Counted from the stretch's first letter, positions 6,679 to 14,403 are shown. The stretch: 30,989 nt of DNA from SIG588 sp045599305 (GCA_045599305.1 JAZRVU010000096.1:1-30989); one strand, 5' to 3'. Numbers and translations are program-made. The notes: generated by a model not told the origin, from the sequence alone.

Positions 6679-8439
6679 TCACATATTTTCCACCGCGTCG
6701 ATGGCCACCGTGTCGAGGTGCAGCAGCAGCACACGGCGCACCAGCGCGATCAGCGCCAGCCACGAGGCGCGTTTTTGGGCATCTGCCTCGTCCAGGATGC
6801 GGTTGTCATGGTAGAATTTCGAGAAGACCGAGGCCAGTTGATAGGCGTTTTCGCAGACAAAACTGGGGGCGTTCTCCTGCATGGCGCGGCGGAAGGTCTC
6901 GCCCGAAAGCAGCAGCTTCAGCACCAGTTCGCGCTCGGTGTCGGAGTAGAGCCCCGTTACGGTGCCGACATCGTCGCCGGCCTTTTTCAGCACCGAGTTG
7001 ATACGGGTGACGGTGTAGAGCAGGTAGGTGCCGGTCTTGCCCTCAAATGAGAGGAATTTGTCCAGATCGAACACGTAGTCGCGGGTGGGGTTGTTGACCA
7101 GATCGCCGAATTTCACGGCGGCGATGCCCACCTTCTGCGCCAGCGTCCGTTTGTCCTCCTCGGTCAGCCCGTCCAGATAGGCCGAGCCGTTCAGCTTTTC
7201 AAAGGCCGCCTCGGTGGCCGCGGCCAGCAGATCGTTGAGCTGCATCACGCCGCCGTCACGGGTCTTGTAGGGCTTACCGTCCGCGCCGTTCATGGTGCCG
7301 AAGCCCAAAAAGTCCAGCGCCACATGGCCGTCCACCAGCCCGGCGCGCCGCGCGGCACGGAATACCTGCTCAAAATGCAGTCCCTGCCGTGCGTCGGTGA
7401 GGTAGAGGATGCGGTCGGGGGCGAAGTCCTGCACGCGCTGCAGGATGGTGGCCAGGTCGGTCGTGTCATAGGTGACCGAGCCGTTGGATTTGCGTACGAT
7501 GACGGGCGGCATGGGGGCGGTGTCCGCCTCGGTGGCCACGTCGATGACGGAGGCACCGTCGCTCTCGCGCAGCAGCCCGCCCTTTTCCAGAATGCCCATC
7601 AGTTCGGGCACGTATTTGTCCGCGTCACTCTCGCCGTACCAGTAGTCGAAGGAGACGTTCAGCTTGTCATAGGCGGTGCGGATATCGCCCACCGAGACCT
7701 TCAGGATCTCCTTCCACAGGGCGATGTAGCCCGGCCGCCCCTGCTGCAGATCGAAGGTCGCCTTCTGGGCACGCTCGCGGAAATCGTCATCCTCTTTTTT
7801 GCGGGCGGAGGCGAAGGGGTATATCTCGTTGAGCGAGGGGGCGTCCAGTGCCGGCACCGTGTCGCGCGCCGGGTCGAAGTCCTCACCAAAGCAGGCCCAG
7901 TCGGGGTGCCGGTCGTGCAGTTCGGTGATGACCAGGCCGATGGGGGTGCCCCAGTCGCCCAGATGCACGTCACCGATGACGTGATGGCCGTTCACCCGCG
8001 CCAGACGCTTGAGCGCCTCGCCGATGATGGCGGAGCGCAGGTGGCCGATGTGCAGCGGCTTGGCCACGTTCGGCCCGCCGTAGTCGATCACCATGGTCAT
8101 CGGCGCTTCGGCCTGCGGCACGCCCAGATGCGGGTCGGCCGCCATGTCGGCCAGCGCCGACAGCAGCGCCTCGTCGGTCAGCGACAGGTTGATAAAGCCG
8201 GGGCCTGCTACGTCCACCAGTGCAAACTGCGGGTCGGCCGCCAGAATGGCCGCCACGTCCGCGGCGATGGCGCGGGGCGCCTTATGGTGCAGCTTGGCGC
8301 CCGAGAGCGCGCCGTTGCACTGGAACTGGCAGAGGTCTGCCCGGTCAGACGCGGTGACCGCGCCCAGCGACGGATCGTAGCCCGCCGCGGCAAAAGCGGC
8401 CGATACGGTATCGGTCAGCCGTTCGGTAAGGGTTTTCAT
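6679..8439 (-). CDS. argS: Arginyl-tRNA synthetase
   Basis: A 586-residue class I enzyme that charges tRNA-Arg. The N-terminal Add-1-like domain (about 1-110) is followed by GPNVAKPLHIGHLRS, which holds the HIGH motif. The KMSK region is degenerate (GKPYKTRDGG), as is common in ArgRS. The C-terminal DALR anticodon domain begins near EGKTGTYLLYT and holds the CENAYQLASVFSKFYHD stretch. I take the ATG at 8439-8437, which follows GGAGG, because the open frame further upstream has no family similarity. The start overlaps the stop of the DUF1934 gene in an ATGA, indicating translational coupling. The same pair sits together in Bacillus (ywiB-argS). Confidence 0.97.
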   Translation of the reverse strand: MKTLTERLTDTVSAAFAAAGYDPSLGAVTASDRADLCQFQCNGALSGAKLHHKAPRAIAADVAAILAADPQFALVDVAGPGFINLSLTDEALLSALADMAADPHLGVPQAEAPMTMVIDYGGPNVAKPLHIGHLRSAIIGEALKRLARVNGHHVIGDVHLGDWGTPIGLVITELHDRHPDWACFGEDFDPARDTVPALDAPSLNEIYPFASARKKEDDDFRERAQKATFDLQQGRPGYIALWKEILKVSVGDIRTAYDKLNVSFDYWYGESDADKYVPELMGILEKGGLLRESDGASVIDVATEADTAPMPPVIVRKSNGSVTYDTTDLATILQRVQDFAPDRILYLTDARQGLHFEQVFRAARRAGLVDGHVALDFLGFGTMNGADGKPYKTRDGGVMQLNDLLAAATEAAFEKLNGSAYLDGLTEEDKRTLAQKVGIAAVKFGDLVNNPTRDYVFDLDKFLSFEGKTGTYLLYTVTRINSVLKKAGDDVGTVTGLYSDTERELVLKLLLSGETFRRAMQENAPSFVCENAYQLASVFSKFYHDNRILDEADAQKRASWLALIALVRRVLLLHLDTVAIDAVENM

Positions 8440-8852
8440 ATCGTTTCCTCCATTTGATGCACCGTGAGGTGCAGGGTGTTGTCGGTGACGCCGCCGCCGA
8501 ATTCCAGCGTGTAGCGCAATTCCAGCGTGCCGTCTTCCCACAGGCGGTCGCGCACGGCGCGGGCGTGTGTCACGATGGGGAAGGTGCCGTAGGGAGTGGC
8601 GTATTCGCAGGTGCATCGCTGCCCCTGCAGCAGCCGCAGCACCGACGGCGCCGCGCCGCCGCGCTGCACCTGCACCTCGGCACCGTCCACCCGCAGGGTG
8701 ACGGGGGTGCGGGTGCCGTCTTCGGCCTCCTCCACATAGGTCAGCGTGGTCACCCGGCCGAAGCGGCGCAGCAGTCCCGTGGCCGACAGCGCGGTGGTGG
8801 CGCGCTCTCCGTCCGCCGCCTGCCGGTTGCGGATGGTGACTGTGACCTTCAT
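8436..8852 (-). CDS. DUF1934 (YwiB-like) protein
   Basis: A 138-residue protein of the DUF1934 family, a small calycin-like beta-barrel of unknown function. The pattern is typical: an alternating beta-strand protein ending in LELRYTLEFGG, then short strands and TVHQMEE. No signal peptide or membrane span is present. The ATG at 8852-8850 follows AGAGGGGG. It is the first gene of the operon and overlaps argS by 4 bases. This pairing with argS is conserved in Firmicutes and suggests a link to translation, which is not shown by the sequence. Confidence 0.85.
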   Translation of the reverse strand: MKVTVTIRNRQAADGERATTALSATGLLRRFGRVTTLTYVEEAEDGTRTPVTLRVDGAEVQVQRGGAAPSVLRLLQGQRCTCEYATPYGTFPIVTHARAVRDRLWEDGTLELRYTLEFGGGVTDNTLHLTVHQMEETI

Positions 8853-8882
8853 GGCATCCCCCTCTTTTTAAATATATGCATT

Positions 8883-8911
8883 ATTCTACCATATTTTTTA
8901 TGTCGGCGCAA
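8883..8911 (-). promoter_or_regulatory. Promoter of the DUF1934-argS operon
   Basis: On the minus strand TTGCGC (8911-8906) and TAGAAT (8888-8883) are 17 bases apart. It is back-to-back with the rpmG promoter. Confidence 0.7.
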
Positions 8912-8961
8912 GGGGAATGGACGCTTCCGAAAGAAAAAAAGAAAAAAATGCAAAAAAAGAC

Positions 8962-8990
8962 TTGACGGCGGCGACGGAGTGTGCTATAGT
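8962..8990 (+). promoter_or_regulatory. Promoter of the rpmG-secE-nusG-rplKA cluster
   Basis: TTGACG (8962-8967) and TATAGT (8985-8990) are 17 bases apart with a TGC extended -10. About 95 bases of leader follow, in which TGGGGGC near 9006 can pair with GCTCCCCA near 9049, a possible leader hairpin of unknown role. Confidence 0.8.
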
Positions 8991-9091
8991 GGATAATACC
9001 TCAAGTGGGGGCTTTTCTTTTTGTGCCCTTTTTCGGGGCGCTCCCCATCACGAGGGAGGCTAAATAATCTATTGAGAATGGAGATGCCGTA

Positions 9092-9241
9092 ATGCGAGTG
9101 AAGATCACTTTGGCTTGCACCGAATGCAAGCAGCGCAACTACAACACCATGAAGAACAAGAAGAACGATCCCGACCGGTTGGAAATGAACAAGTATTGCC
9201 GTTTCTGCCGTAAGCACACCGTTCACCGCGAGACCAAGTAA
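9092..9241 (+). CDS. rpmG: 50S ribosomal protein L33 (zinc-binding form)
   Basis: A 49-residue basic protein of the large ribosomal subunit. The sequence begins MRVKITLACTEC and contains two CxxC pairs (Cys 9/12 and 36/39), the zinc-ribbon or C+ form. It ends HRETK, the usual L33 tail. A GGAG lies before the ATG. It heads the secE-nusG cluster, as in many Firmicutes. Confidence 0.95.
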   Translation: MRVKITLACTECKQRNYNTMKNKKNDPDRLEMNKYCRFCRKHTVHRETK

Positions 9242-9265
9242 TCACACGACAGGAGGAAACACACC

Positions 9266-9709
9266 ATGGTATTCTGGGGCTTTGTTATGTGGTTCGTCGG
9301 CGCGGTCGCCGCGATCATGGCACTGCTCGTCGGTGCCACCGGCATCATGAACGCACTGGACGTCAACGGTTTGGGCGGTTACATGAAGTTCCTGTTCGAT
9401 CCGCAGTACCTCACGGCGAAGAAGGTCGTGTTCGCGATCGGCCTCTTGCTGGTCATCGTGGGTCTCATCGTCTTCTTCCTCGGCCGTGCGAAGGTCAAGC
9501 GCAGCGGCGAGCAGGAAAAGGCCGGCGCCCGTGCGATCAAGTACTGGACCGATGCGAAGGGCGAATACAAGAAGATCACCTGGCCGACGTTCAAAGCAGT
9601 CATGAAGAACACCGGTATCACGCTGGCGGTGTGCGCCATCGCGGCCGTCTTCATCTGCCTGATCGACCTCGGTCTGTCCTCGTTGGTCGACCTGCTTTTG
9701 AAGCTGTGA
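9266..9709 (+). CDS. secE: Preprotein translocase subunit SecE with N-terminal membrane extension
   Basis: A 147-residue protein. The last 60 residues are a normal SecE: the amphipathic helix with YKKITWP (about 101-107) and one membrane span, which clamps SecY in the Sec channel. Before it are about 85 extra residues with two hydrophobic spans (about 3-28 and 52-72) and a basic linker, giving three predicted spans as in E. coli SecE. Most Firmicutes SecE proteins have one span and 55-75 residues. The start has a good AGGAGG. secE lies between rpmG and nusG, which supports the call strongly. Confidence 0.92.
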   Translation: MVFWGFVMWFVGAVAAIMALLVGATGIMNALDVNGLGGYMKFLFDPQYLTAKKVVFAIGLLLVIVGLIVFFLGRAKVKRSGEQEKAGARAIKYWTDAKGEYKKITWPTFKAVMKNTGITLAVCAIAAVFICLIDLGLSSLVDLLLKL

Positions 9710-9735
9710 TCGTTTGAGAGGAAGGGAAGGTATCC

Positions 9736-10257
9736 ATGGCAGAACAGGCAAAATGGTATGTGGTGCATACCTTTTCCGGCTACGAAAACAAAGTGGCGAC
9801 CAATCTTGAGACGATCGTCGAAAACCGCAAATTGCAGGATTGGATCCATGAGATCCGTGTCCCTACGGAAATGGTCAGTGAGACCAAGGACGGCAAGACC
9901 CGTGAGGTGGAGCGCAAGATCTTCCCCGGGTATGTGCTGGTGAAGATGGTCATGACCGACGATTCCTGGTATGTGGTGCGCAACACGCGCGGCTGCACCG
10001 GCTTTGTGGGCCCCAACGGCAAGCCCGTTCCGCTCACGGAGGAGGAGGTCGCCGCTCTGGGTGTGGAGCGCCACGAAATGGAGATCGACTATCAGGTCGG
10101 CGATACCGTGCGTATCACCGACGGCCCGCTGGAGAATTTCTCCGGTGTGGTGGACGAGATCGATCTCGAAAAGGGCAAGGTTCGCGTCACGGTCTCCATG
10201 TTCGGTCGCGAGACCCCGGTGGAGTTGGCGCCGGATCAAGCAGAGCGTATGGAGTAA
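9736..10257 (+). CDS. nusG: Transcription elongation/antitermination factor NusG
   Basis: A 173-residue RNA polymerase partner. The NGN domain (about 5-110) starts KWYVVHTFSGYE and includes IFPGYVLV. The KOW domain (about 120-173) has GDTVRITDGPLENFSG and ends with the MFGRETPVEL strand. Length and order are standard. AGAGGAAGGG precedes the ATG. It binds the clamp of RNA polymerase and, through KOW, ribosomal S10 or Rho in other bacteria. Confidence 0.97.
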   Translation: MAEQAKWYVVHTFSGYENKVATNLETIVENRKLQDWIHEIRVPTEMVSETKDGKTREVERKIFPGYVLVKMVMTDDSWYVVRNTRGCTGFVGPNGKPVPLTEEEVAALGVERHEMEIDYQVGDTVRITDGPLENFSGVVDEIDLEKGKVRVTVSMFGRETPVELAPDQAERME

Positions 10258-10283
10258 GCTCCTGCGCAAAACGAAGGTGTATG

Positions 10284-10366
10284 AGCGGCCACGCCGCTTC
10301 TACTGTGTGCCGGGCAGGATCCCGGCTGTGGGAGGTGCTCCCGTCGGGGGTGCCGCCAGTTACCAC
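10284..10366 (+). promoter_or_regulatory. Structured leader before rplK with putative L1-binding motif
   Basis: Between nusG and rplK are two small hairpins (AGCGGC/GCCGCT at 10284-10298; GCCGGG/CCCGGC at 10309-10326). Then comes a 39-base segment that begins GTGGGAGG (10328-10335) and ends TTACCAC (10360-10366). GTGG and CCAC can close a stem. The same pair of motifs recurs before rplA. Ribosomal protein L1 is known to repress L11-L1 operons by binding such leaders; applying that here is inference. Confidence 0.5.
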
Positions 10367-10389
10367 GATTTTTGGAGGTGCAATGTAAA

Positions 10390-10815
10390 ATGGCTCAAAA
10401 GGTTACCGGTTACATCAAATTGCAGATCCCGGCGGGTAAAGCAACGCCGGCACCGCCTGTGGGCCCGGCTCTGGGTCAGCACGGCGTGAACATTATGGCT
10501 TTCACGAAAGAATTCAATGAGCGTACCAAGAACGATGCCGGTCTTATCATCCCGGTCGTGATCACCGTTTATGCGGATCGTTCCTTCACGTTCATCACCA
10601 AGACGCCCCCTGCGGCTGTTCTGATCAAGAAGGCCTGCGGTATCGACAAGGCGTCCGGCGTCCCGAACAAGACGAAGGTCGCCAAGCTCACCAAAGAGCA
10701 GGTCAAGCAGATCGCCACGACCAAGATGCCCGATCTGAACGCTGCCAGCATCGAAGCGGCCATGAGCATGGTCGCCGGCACGGCGCGCAGCATGGGTATC
10801 GAAGTCGAAGCGTGA
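10390..10815 (+). CDS. rplK: 50S ribosomal protein L11
   Basis: A 141-residue protein of the GTPase-associated centre. The N-terminal domain carries the proline-rich PPVGPALGQHGVN segment, the thiostrepton-site region. The C-terminal RNA-binding domain (about 75-141) ends near MSMVAGTARSMGIEV. I start at 10390, where GGAGGTG stands 9 bases upstream; an in-frame ATG at 10372 lies ahead of that ribosome site. Confidence 0.97.
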   Translation: MAQKVTGYIKLQIPAGKATPAPPVGPALGQHGVNIMAFTKEFNERTKNDAGLIIPVVITVYADRSFTFITKTPPAAVLIKKACGIDKASGVPNKTKVAKLTKEQVKQIATTKMPDLNAASIEAAMSMVAGTARSMGIEVEA

Positions 10816-10834
10816 GTTTGCACAACCCGAACGG

Positions 10835-10896
10835 GTGGGAGGAAACCCTCTGACGTTCCGATTACCACCATATCGCGGGTGTAAGTCCGCGCGATA
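10835..10896 (+). promoter_or_regulatory. Structured leader before rplA with second copy of the motif
   Basis: GTGGGAGG (10835-10842) and TTACCAC (10862-10868) bracket a 34-base segment in which GAGG and CCTC can pair. A second hairpin with TATCGCG/CGCGATA arms follows. It matches the motif pair before rplK, pointing to shared control. Confidence 0.5.
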
Positions 10897-10920
10897 ACAC
10901 ACAGGGAGGAATGAACCGTA

Positions 10921-11613
10921 ATGAAACATGGTAAGAAATATGTCGACAGCGCCAAGCTGATCGACCGTGCCAACCAATATGAAGTGAACGAAGCGCTGGA
11001 TCTGGTCGTCAAGACCGGCAAGGCGAAGTTCGACGAGACCGTGGAAGTCCACGTGAAGCTCGGTGTCGATGGCCGTCACGCTGACCAGCAGGTCCGCGGC
11101 GCCGTCGTGCTGCCCAACGGTACCGGCAAGCAGGTGCGCGTGCTGGTGTTCACCAAGGGCGACAAGGTGCAGGCTGCTCAGGAAGCCGGTGCCGATTTCA
11201 TCGGTGATGAGGATATGATCGCCAAGATCAACGGCGGTTGGATGGATTTCGACGTGGTCATCGCCAGCCCCGACATGATGGGCCTGGTTGGCCGTCTCGG
11301 TAAGGTGCTCGGCCCCCGCGGCCTGATGCCCAACCCGAAGGCCGGTACCGTCACCCCCGATGTGGGCCGTGCCGTGACCGAAGCCAAAGCCGGTAAGATC
11401 GAGTACCGTCTCGATAAGACCAACATCATCCACTGCCCCATCGGCAAGGTCTCCTTCGGTGTGGAGAAGCTGCAGGAGAACTTCGATGCGCTGCTGGGCG
11501 CCATCGTGCGTGCGAAGCCCGCCGCTGCGAAGGGCCAGTATATCCGCACCTGCTCCGTGGCCTCCACCATGGGCCCCGGCGTGAAGATCAACCCGGCTCG
11601 TCTGGGCGGCTGA
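10921..11613 (+). CDS. rplA: 50S ribosomal protein L1
   Basis: A 230-residue two-domain protein of the ribosomal L1 stalk. Domain I residues flank the inserted domain II; the family signature GLVGRLGKVLGPRGLMPNPK is near 121-140. The N-terminus starts MKHGKKY, as in Firmicutes L1. GGGAGG lies 11 bases before the ATG. It is a translational repressor of its operon in other bacteria. Confidence 0.97.
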   Translation: MKHGKKYVDSAKLIDRANQYEVNEALDLVVKTGKAKFDETVEVHVKLGVDGRHADQQVRGAVVLPNGTGKQVRVLVFTKGDKVQAAQEAGADFIGDEDMIAKINGGWMDFDVVIASPDMMGLVGRLGKVLGPRGLMPNPKAGTVTPDVGRAVTEAKAGKIEYRLDKTNIIHCPIGKVSFGVEKLQENFDALLGAIVRAKPAAAKGQYIRTCSVASTMGPGVKINPARLGG

Positions 11614-11643
11614 TCGCAGGCGATCGCATCGTCAAAAAAGTAC

Positions 11644-11672
11644 TTGACAGAGGCAACTCTGTTTGGTAAAAT
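11644..11672 (+). promoter_or_regulatory. Promoter of the rplJL operon
   Basis: A perfect TTGACA (11644-11649) and TAAAAT (11667-11672) are 17 bases apart with a TGG extended -10. rplJL therefore has its own transcript apart from rplKA. Confidence 0.85.
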
Positions 11673-11683
11673 ATCCGTATCCG

Positions 11684-11800
11684 AGTGATACATTGCTGTT
11701 CTTCCACAGACAGCAGGTGGGTTTTGACCCGTAAGTCCTTCAAAGGGCGCCTGCCGAGGCAGAGCATTGCGTTATCGGCCGCAAGGCCGCCATCACGCAG
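11684..11800 (+). ncRNA. L10 leader (ribosomal protein L10 binding RNA)
   Basis: The leader has the features of the L10_leader family: ACAGACAGCAGGTGG (about 11706-11720), then a variable stem, then CCTGCCGAGGC (about 11751-11761), and a GGCC-GCAA-GGCC hairpin. L10(L12)4 binding to this RNA represses rplJL in Bacillus by transcription attenuation. The downstream terminator fits that mechanism. Confidence 0.8.
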
Positions 11801-11804
11801 TCAC

Positions 11805-11838
11805 GCCCTTTTGTGGAAACACAAAAGGGCTTTCTTTT
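11805..11838 (+). terminator. Attenuator terminator in the rplJ leader
   Basis: A perfect 11-bp stem, GCCCTTTTGTG (11805-11815) with its complement at 11820-11830, closes a GAAA tetraloop and is followed by TTTCTTTT. It lies before rplJ, so it must be read through for expression. Confidence 0.85.
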
Positions 11839-11881
11839 GGAAAGAAACAGCACCATCCGAATTTTGGAGGTGAAAACAATC

Positions 11882-12502
11882 ATGGCAAGTGAGAAGATCC
11901 TGCAGGAAAAGCAAGCGTATGTCGAAGCTCTGACCGGGAAGCTGAAAGATGCTGTGGCCGGCGTCGTCGTCAGCTACAAGGGCATCAGCGTGGCAGACGA
12001 TACGGCTCTGCGCCGCAAGATGCGTGAGGCCGGTGTCGAGTACGCCGTCGTCAAGAACACGATGCTCCGCCGTGCCGCCGAGAATGTCGGCCTGAACGGT
12101 CTGGACAGCGTGCTTGAGGGCAGCACCGCTCTGGCTGTCAGCACCGACTACACCGCCGCCGCCCGCATCCTGTGCGAGTATGCGGAAAAGAGCAATACGT
12201 TTGAAGTCAAGGCCGGCTTCATCGATGGCGAAGTCATCGACGCCGACCGCGTGCAGCAGTTGGCGAAACTGCCGAGCAAGGAAGGTCTGCTCTCGATGCT
12301 GCTTAGCGTCTTGAACGGCCCGATCCGCAGTTTGGCTGTGGCGCTGAATGCGATCGTCGAAAAGGGCGGCGAGGCTCCCGCCGAGGAAGCTGCCCCTGCT
12401 GAGGAAGCCGCTCCCGCCGAAGAGGCCGCTCCCGCTGAGGAAGCCGCTCCCGCTGAGGAAGCCGCTCCCGAAGCCCCGGCTGCCGAGGCTGCTGCGGAAT
12501 AA
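11882..12502 (+). CDS. rplJ: 50S ribosomal protein L10 with acidic Ala/Pro/Glu tail
   Basis: A 206-residue base of the L7/L12 stalk. The RNA-binding domain (about 1-130) has GVVVSYKGISVADDTALR and YAVVKNTMLRRA. The L12-binding helix ends near ALNAIVEKGG (about 165-174). Beyond it is a tail of roughly 35 residues made mainly of repeated AAPAEE units, absent or short in most L10 proteins. The ATG at 11882 follows TTGGAGGTG. An earlier in-frame start would lie inside the attenuator stem. Confidence 0.96.
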   Translation: MASEKILQEKQAYVEALTGKLKDAVAGVVVSYKGISVADDTALRRKMREAGVEYAVVKNTMLRRAAENVGLNGLDSVLEGSTALAVSTDYTAAARILCEYAEKSNTFEVKAGFIDGEVIDADRVQQLAKLPSKEGLLSMLLSVLNGPIRSLAVALNAIVEKGGEAPAEEAAPAEEAAPAEEAAPAEEAAPAEEAAPEAPAAEAAAE

Positions 12503-12548
12503 TTCCGCATGAACACAAAAAAACACATAAAAATTGGAGGGTAAAACC

Positions 12549-12920
12549 ATGTCTGAGAAAATCACGAGCATGATCGAAGAGATCAAGGCGCTGTCCGTTC
12601 TGGAACTGTCCGAGCTGGTCAAGGCCATCGAAGAGGAATTCGGTGTGTCCGCTGCCGCTCCTGTCGCTGTCGCTGCTGCCGGCCCCGTGGCCGCCGCTGC
12701 CGAAGAGAAGACCGAGTTTGATGTCGTGCTGGTCGATGCCGGCGCGCAGAAGATCGGCGTCATCAAGGTCGTCCGCGAGATCACCGGTCTCGGCCTGAAG
12801 GAAGCCAAGGAACTCGTCGACACCGCTCCGAAGCCCGTCAAGGAAGGCGCTTCCAAGGACGATGCCGAAGCCATGAAGGCGAAGCTGGAAGAAGCCGGCG
12901 CCAAGGTCGAGCTCAAGTAA
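12549..12920 (+). CDS. rplL: 50S ribosomal protein L7/L12
   Basis: A 123-residue stalk protein that recruits translational GTPases. The N-terminal dimerization helix pair (about 1-35) leads to an Ala/Val hinge (about 36-54). The C-terminal factor-binding domain contains KIGVIKVVREITGLGLKEAK. TTGGAGGG precedes the ATG at 12549. It is followed by a terminator, not by rpoB. Confidence 0.97.
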   Translation: MSEKITSMIEEIKALSVLELSELVKAIEEEFGVSAAAPVAVAAAGPVAAAAEEKTEFDVVLVDAGAQKIGVIKVVREITGLGLKEAKELVDTAPKPVKEGASKDDAEAMKAKLEEAGAKVELK

Positions 12921-12937
12921 TTTCGTTTTTGCGAAAC

Positions 12938-12973
12938 AAAAAACAGGCGATGCGTGTGCATCGTCTGTTTTTT
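12938..12973. terminator. Terminator after rplL, usable in both directions
   Basis: An A-rich and T-rich flanked stem (12938-12953 with 12958-12973, one G-T pair, GTGT loop) has its core at CGATGC/GCATCG. It lies between rplL and a converging gene. Confidence 0.85.
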
Positions 12974-12981
12974 TATGTTTG

Positions 12982-13458
12982 TCAGGATTCGTTGACCAGT
13001 TTTCCCGTCATGTGCTCCGGGATCAGTTCCAGACACAGTACACCGGAGCCGAAACCGGCGATCTCTTTTTCGATGTAGTCGGTATCTTTCGTGTATTTGC
13101 CGCCCAGTTTACGGCAGAGCTCCATGGTCCTGTCGTGATCCTCCACCACGCGTATCCGACCGAACACGATCACGCTGCGGATATTCAGCGCCCATTCGCT
13201 CTCGCGGCGAAAGCCCTTGTCATACACGCAGAAGGACACCTTGTCGCACCGTCTGACGGCGTCGATCCTGTGACCCTTTTGCCCGCAGTGAAAGAAGATG
13301 TGGCCACTCTCGTCGTCGTAGTAAAAATCCATCGGCATCCCGTAGGGATAGCCGCCATCGCCCAGCACCGAAAGCACCCCGCGCGGCTCCTGCCGCAGGA
13401 TCGTGCGGCACTCCTCATCGGACAGCGCCTGTTTTTGCCGCCGCATATTTCGAAACAC
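12982..13458 (-). CDS. Pyridoxamine 5'-phosphate oxidase-like flavin-binding protein
   Basis: A 158-residue split beta-barrel protein of the FMN-binding PNPOx-like superfamily, closest by pattern to the NimA/flavin-nucleotide-binding group. Visible signatures are GVLSVLGDGGYPYGMPMDF near the N-terminus and the phosphate-contacting segment HIFFHCGQKGHRIDAVRR. These proteins often reduce or bind flavin-linked small molecules, and the substrate is unknown. I start at GTG 13458, which follows GGCGGG by 7 bases and lies 3 bases after the stop of the transporter gene. An internal ATG at 13446 is the alternative. It is the last gene of a minus-strand operon. Confidence 0.8.
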   Translation of the reverse strand: MFRNMRRQKQALSDEECRTILRQEPRGVLSVLGDGGYPYGMPMDFYYDDESGHIFFHCGQKGHRIDAVRRCDKVSFCVYDKGFRRESEWALNIRSVIVFGRIRVVEDHDRTMELCRKLGGKYTKDTDYIEKEIAGFGSGVLCLELIPEHMTGKLVNES

Positions 13459-13461
13459 AGA

Positions 13462-14403
13462 TCATCCCGCCTTTCTTTTGACCGCCCCGCGGTCGATCAC
13501 CAGTACGCCCGCCACCACCAATGCGAGAGCGGCAGGTACCTGCCAGCGCAGCAGCTGGTCGGTCTCCTGCAGCCACCACGCCGAGAGCATCGCGCCGAAC
13601 AACGGGATGGTGCAGTCGTAGGCCGTGATGCGGGAGACGGGATTCTGCTGCAGCAACAGTCCCCACAGGGTGTAGGCCGCGGCGGACAGGAAACCGAGAT
13701 AGAGCAGCAGTGCCGGCGCCGCAAGGCCGGTGGGTGCCAGCCGTCCGCCGCCGATCAGCCCGACGGCGATCAGCCCGATGCCGCCGCAGAAGAACTGCCA
13801 GCCGCTCAGCAGCACCGGATCGTGGTCGCCCGAAAAGCGCTTGATCAGGATGGCCGAGGTGGCAGACGCCACCGCCGACAACAGGACGAATCCCTCGCCG
13901 GTGGGGACGAACTGCCATTTCCCGCCCGAAATGTTCAAGAGCAGCACACCCGCAAAGCCGAGCGCACAGCCGACCCCTTTGGCCCATGTGAATTTTTCAC
14001 ACCGGAATACAAAACAGGCCATCAGCACCGTGATGCAGGCGGCCGACCCGTTGACGATGGAGGCGTTGACCCCGTTGGCGTGCGCCAGCCCTATGTAGAA
14101 AAAGAAATATTGCGCCATGGTCTGGGTGAGCGCCAGCAGCGCGATGGGAAGCAGGTCGCGCCGCGCAGGGCGCAGTACCCGCCGTGTCAGCAGGCTGCCC
14201 GCCGCGATCACGAGGATACCCGCCAAGGCAAAGCGGCAGCCCGCGAACAGCAGCTGCGAGCCGGTGTCATCCCCCGCCACGCCGAACAGGCCGTAGCCGA
14301 TCTTGATGCAGGGGAACGCGCTGCCCCACAAAAGACAGCAGAGCAGCGCCAGCAGCGGCGCCGCCCGTCCGCCGAACAGGCGGCGGTCAGACGCGCCGGA
14401 CAT
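13462..14403 (-). CDS. EamA/DMT-family membrane transporter
   Basis: A 313-residue protein with about ten hydrophobic spans arranged as two EamA repeats. The first opens with LLCCLLWGSAFPCIKIGYG, the second near GFVLLSAVASATSAILIKRF. Such proteins export or import metabolites across the cell membrane; the substrate cannot be inferred. The ATG at 14403-14401 has AAGGA just upstream and overlaps the nitroreductase end by 17 bases, so the genes are cotranscribed. A longer open frame to 14448 lies inside the nitroreductase and is less likely. Confidence 0.85.
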   Translation of the reverse strand: MSGASDRRLFGGRAAPLLALLCCLLWGSAFPCIKIGYGLFGVAGDDTGSQLLFAGCRFALAGILVIAAGSLLTRRVLRPARRDLLPIALLALTQTMAQYFFFYIGLAHANGVNASIVNGSAACITVLMACFVFRCEKFTWAKGVGCALGFAGVLLLNISGGKWQFVPTGEGFVLLSAVASATSAILIKRFSGDHDPVLLSGWQFFCGGIGLIAVGLIGGGRLAPTGLAAPALLLYLGFLSAAAYTLWGLLLQQNPVSRITAYDCTIPLFGAMLSAWWLQETDQLLRWQVPAALALVVAGVLVIDRGAVKRKAG

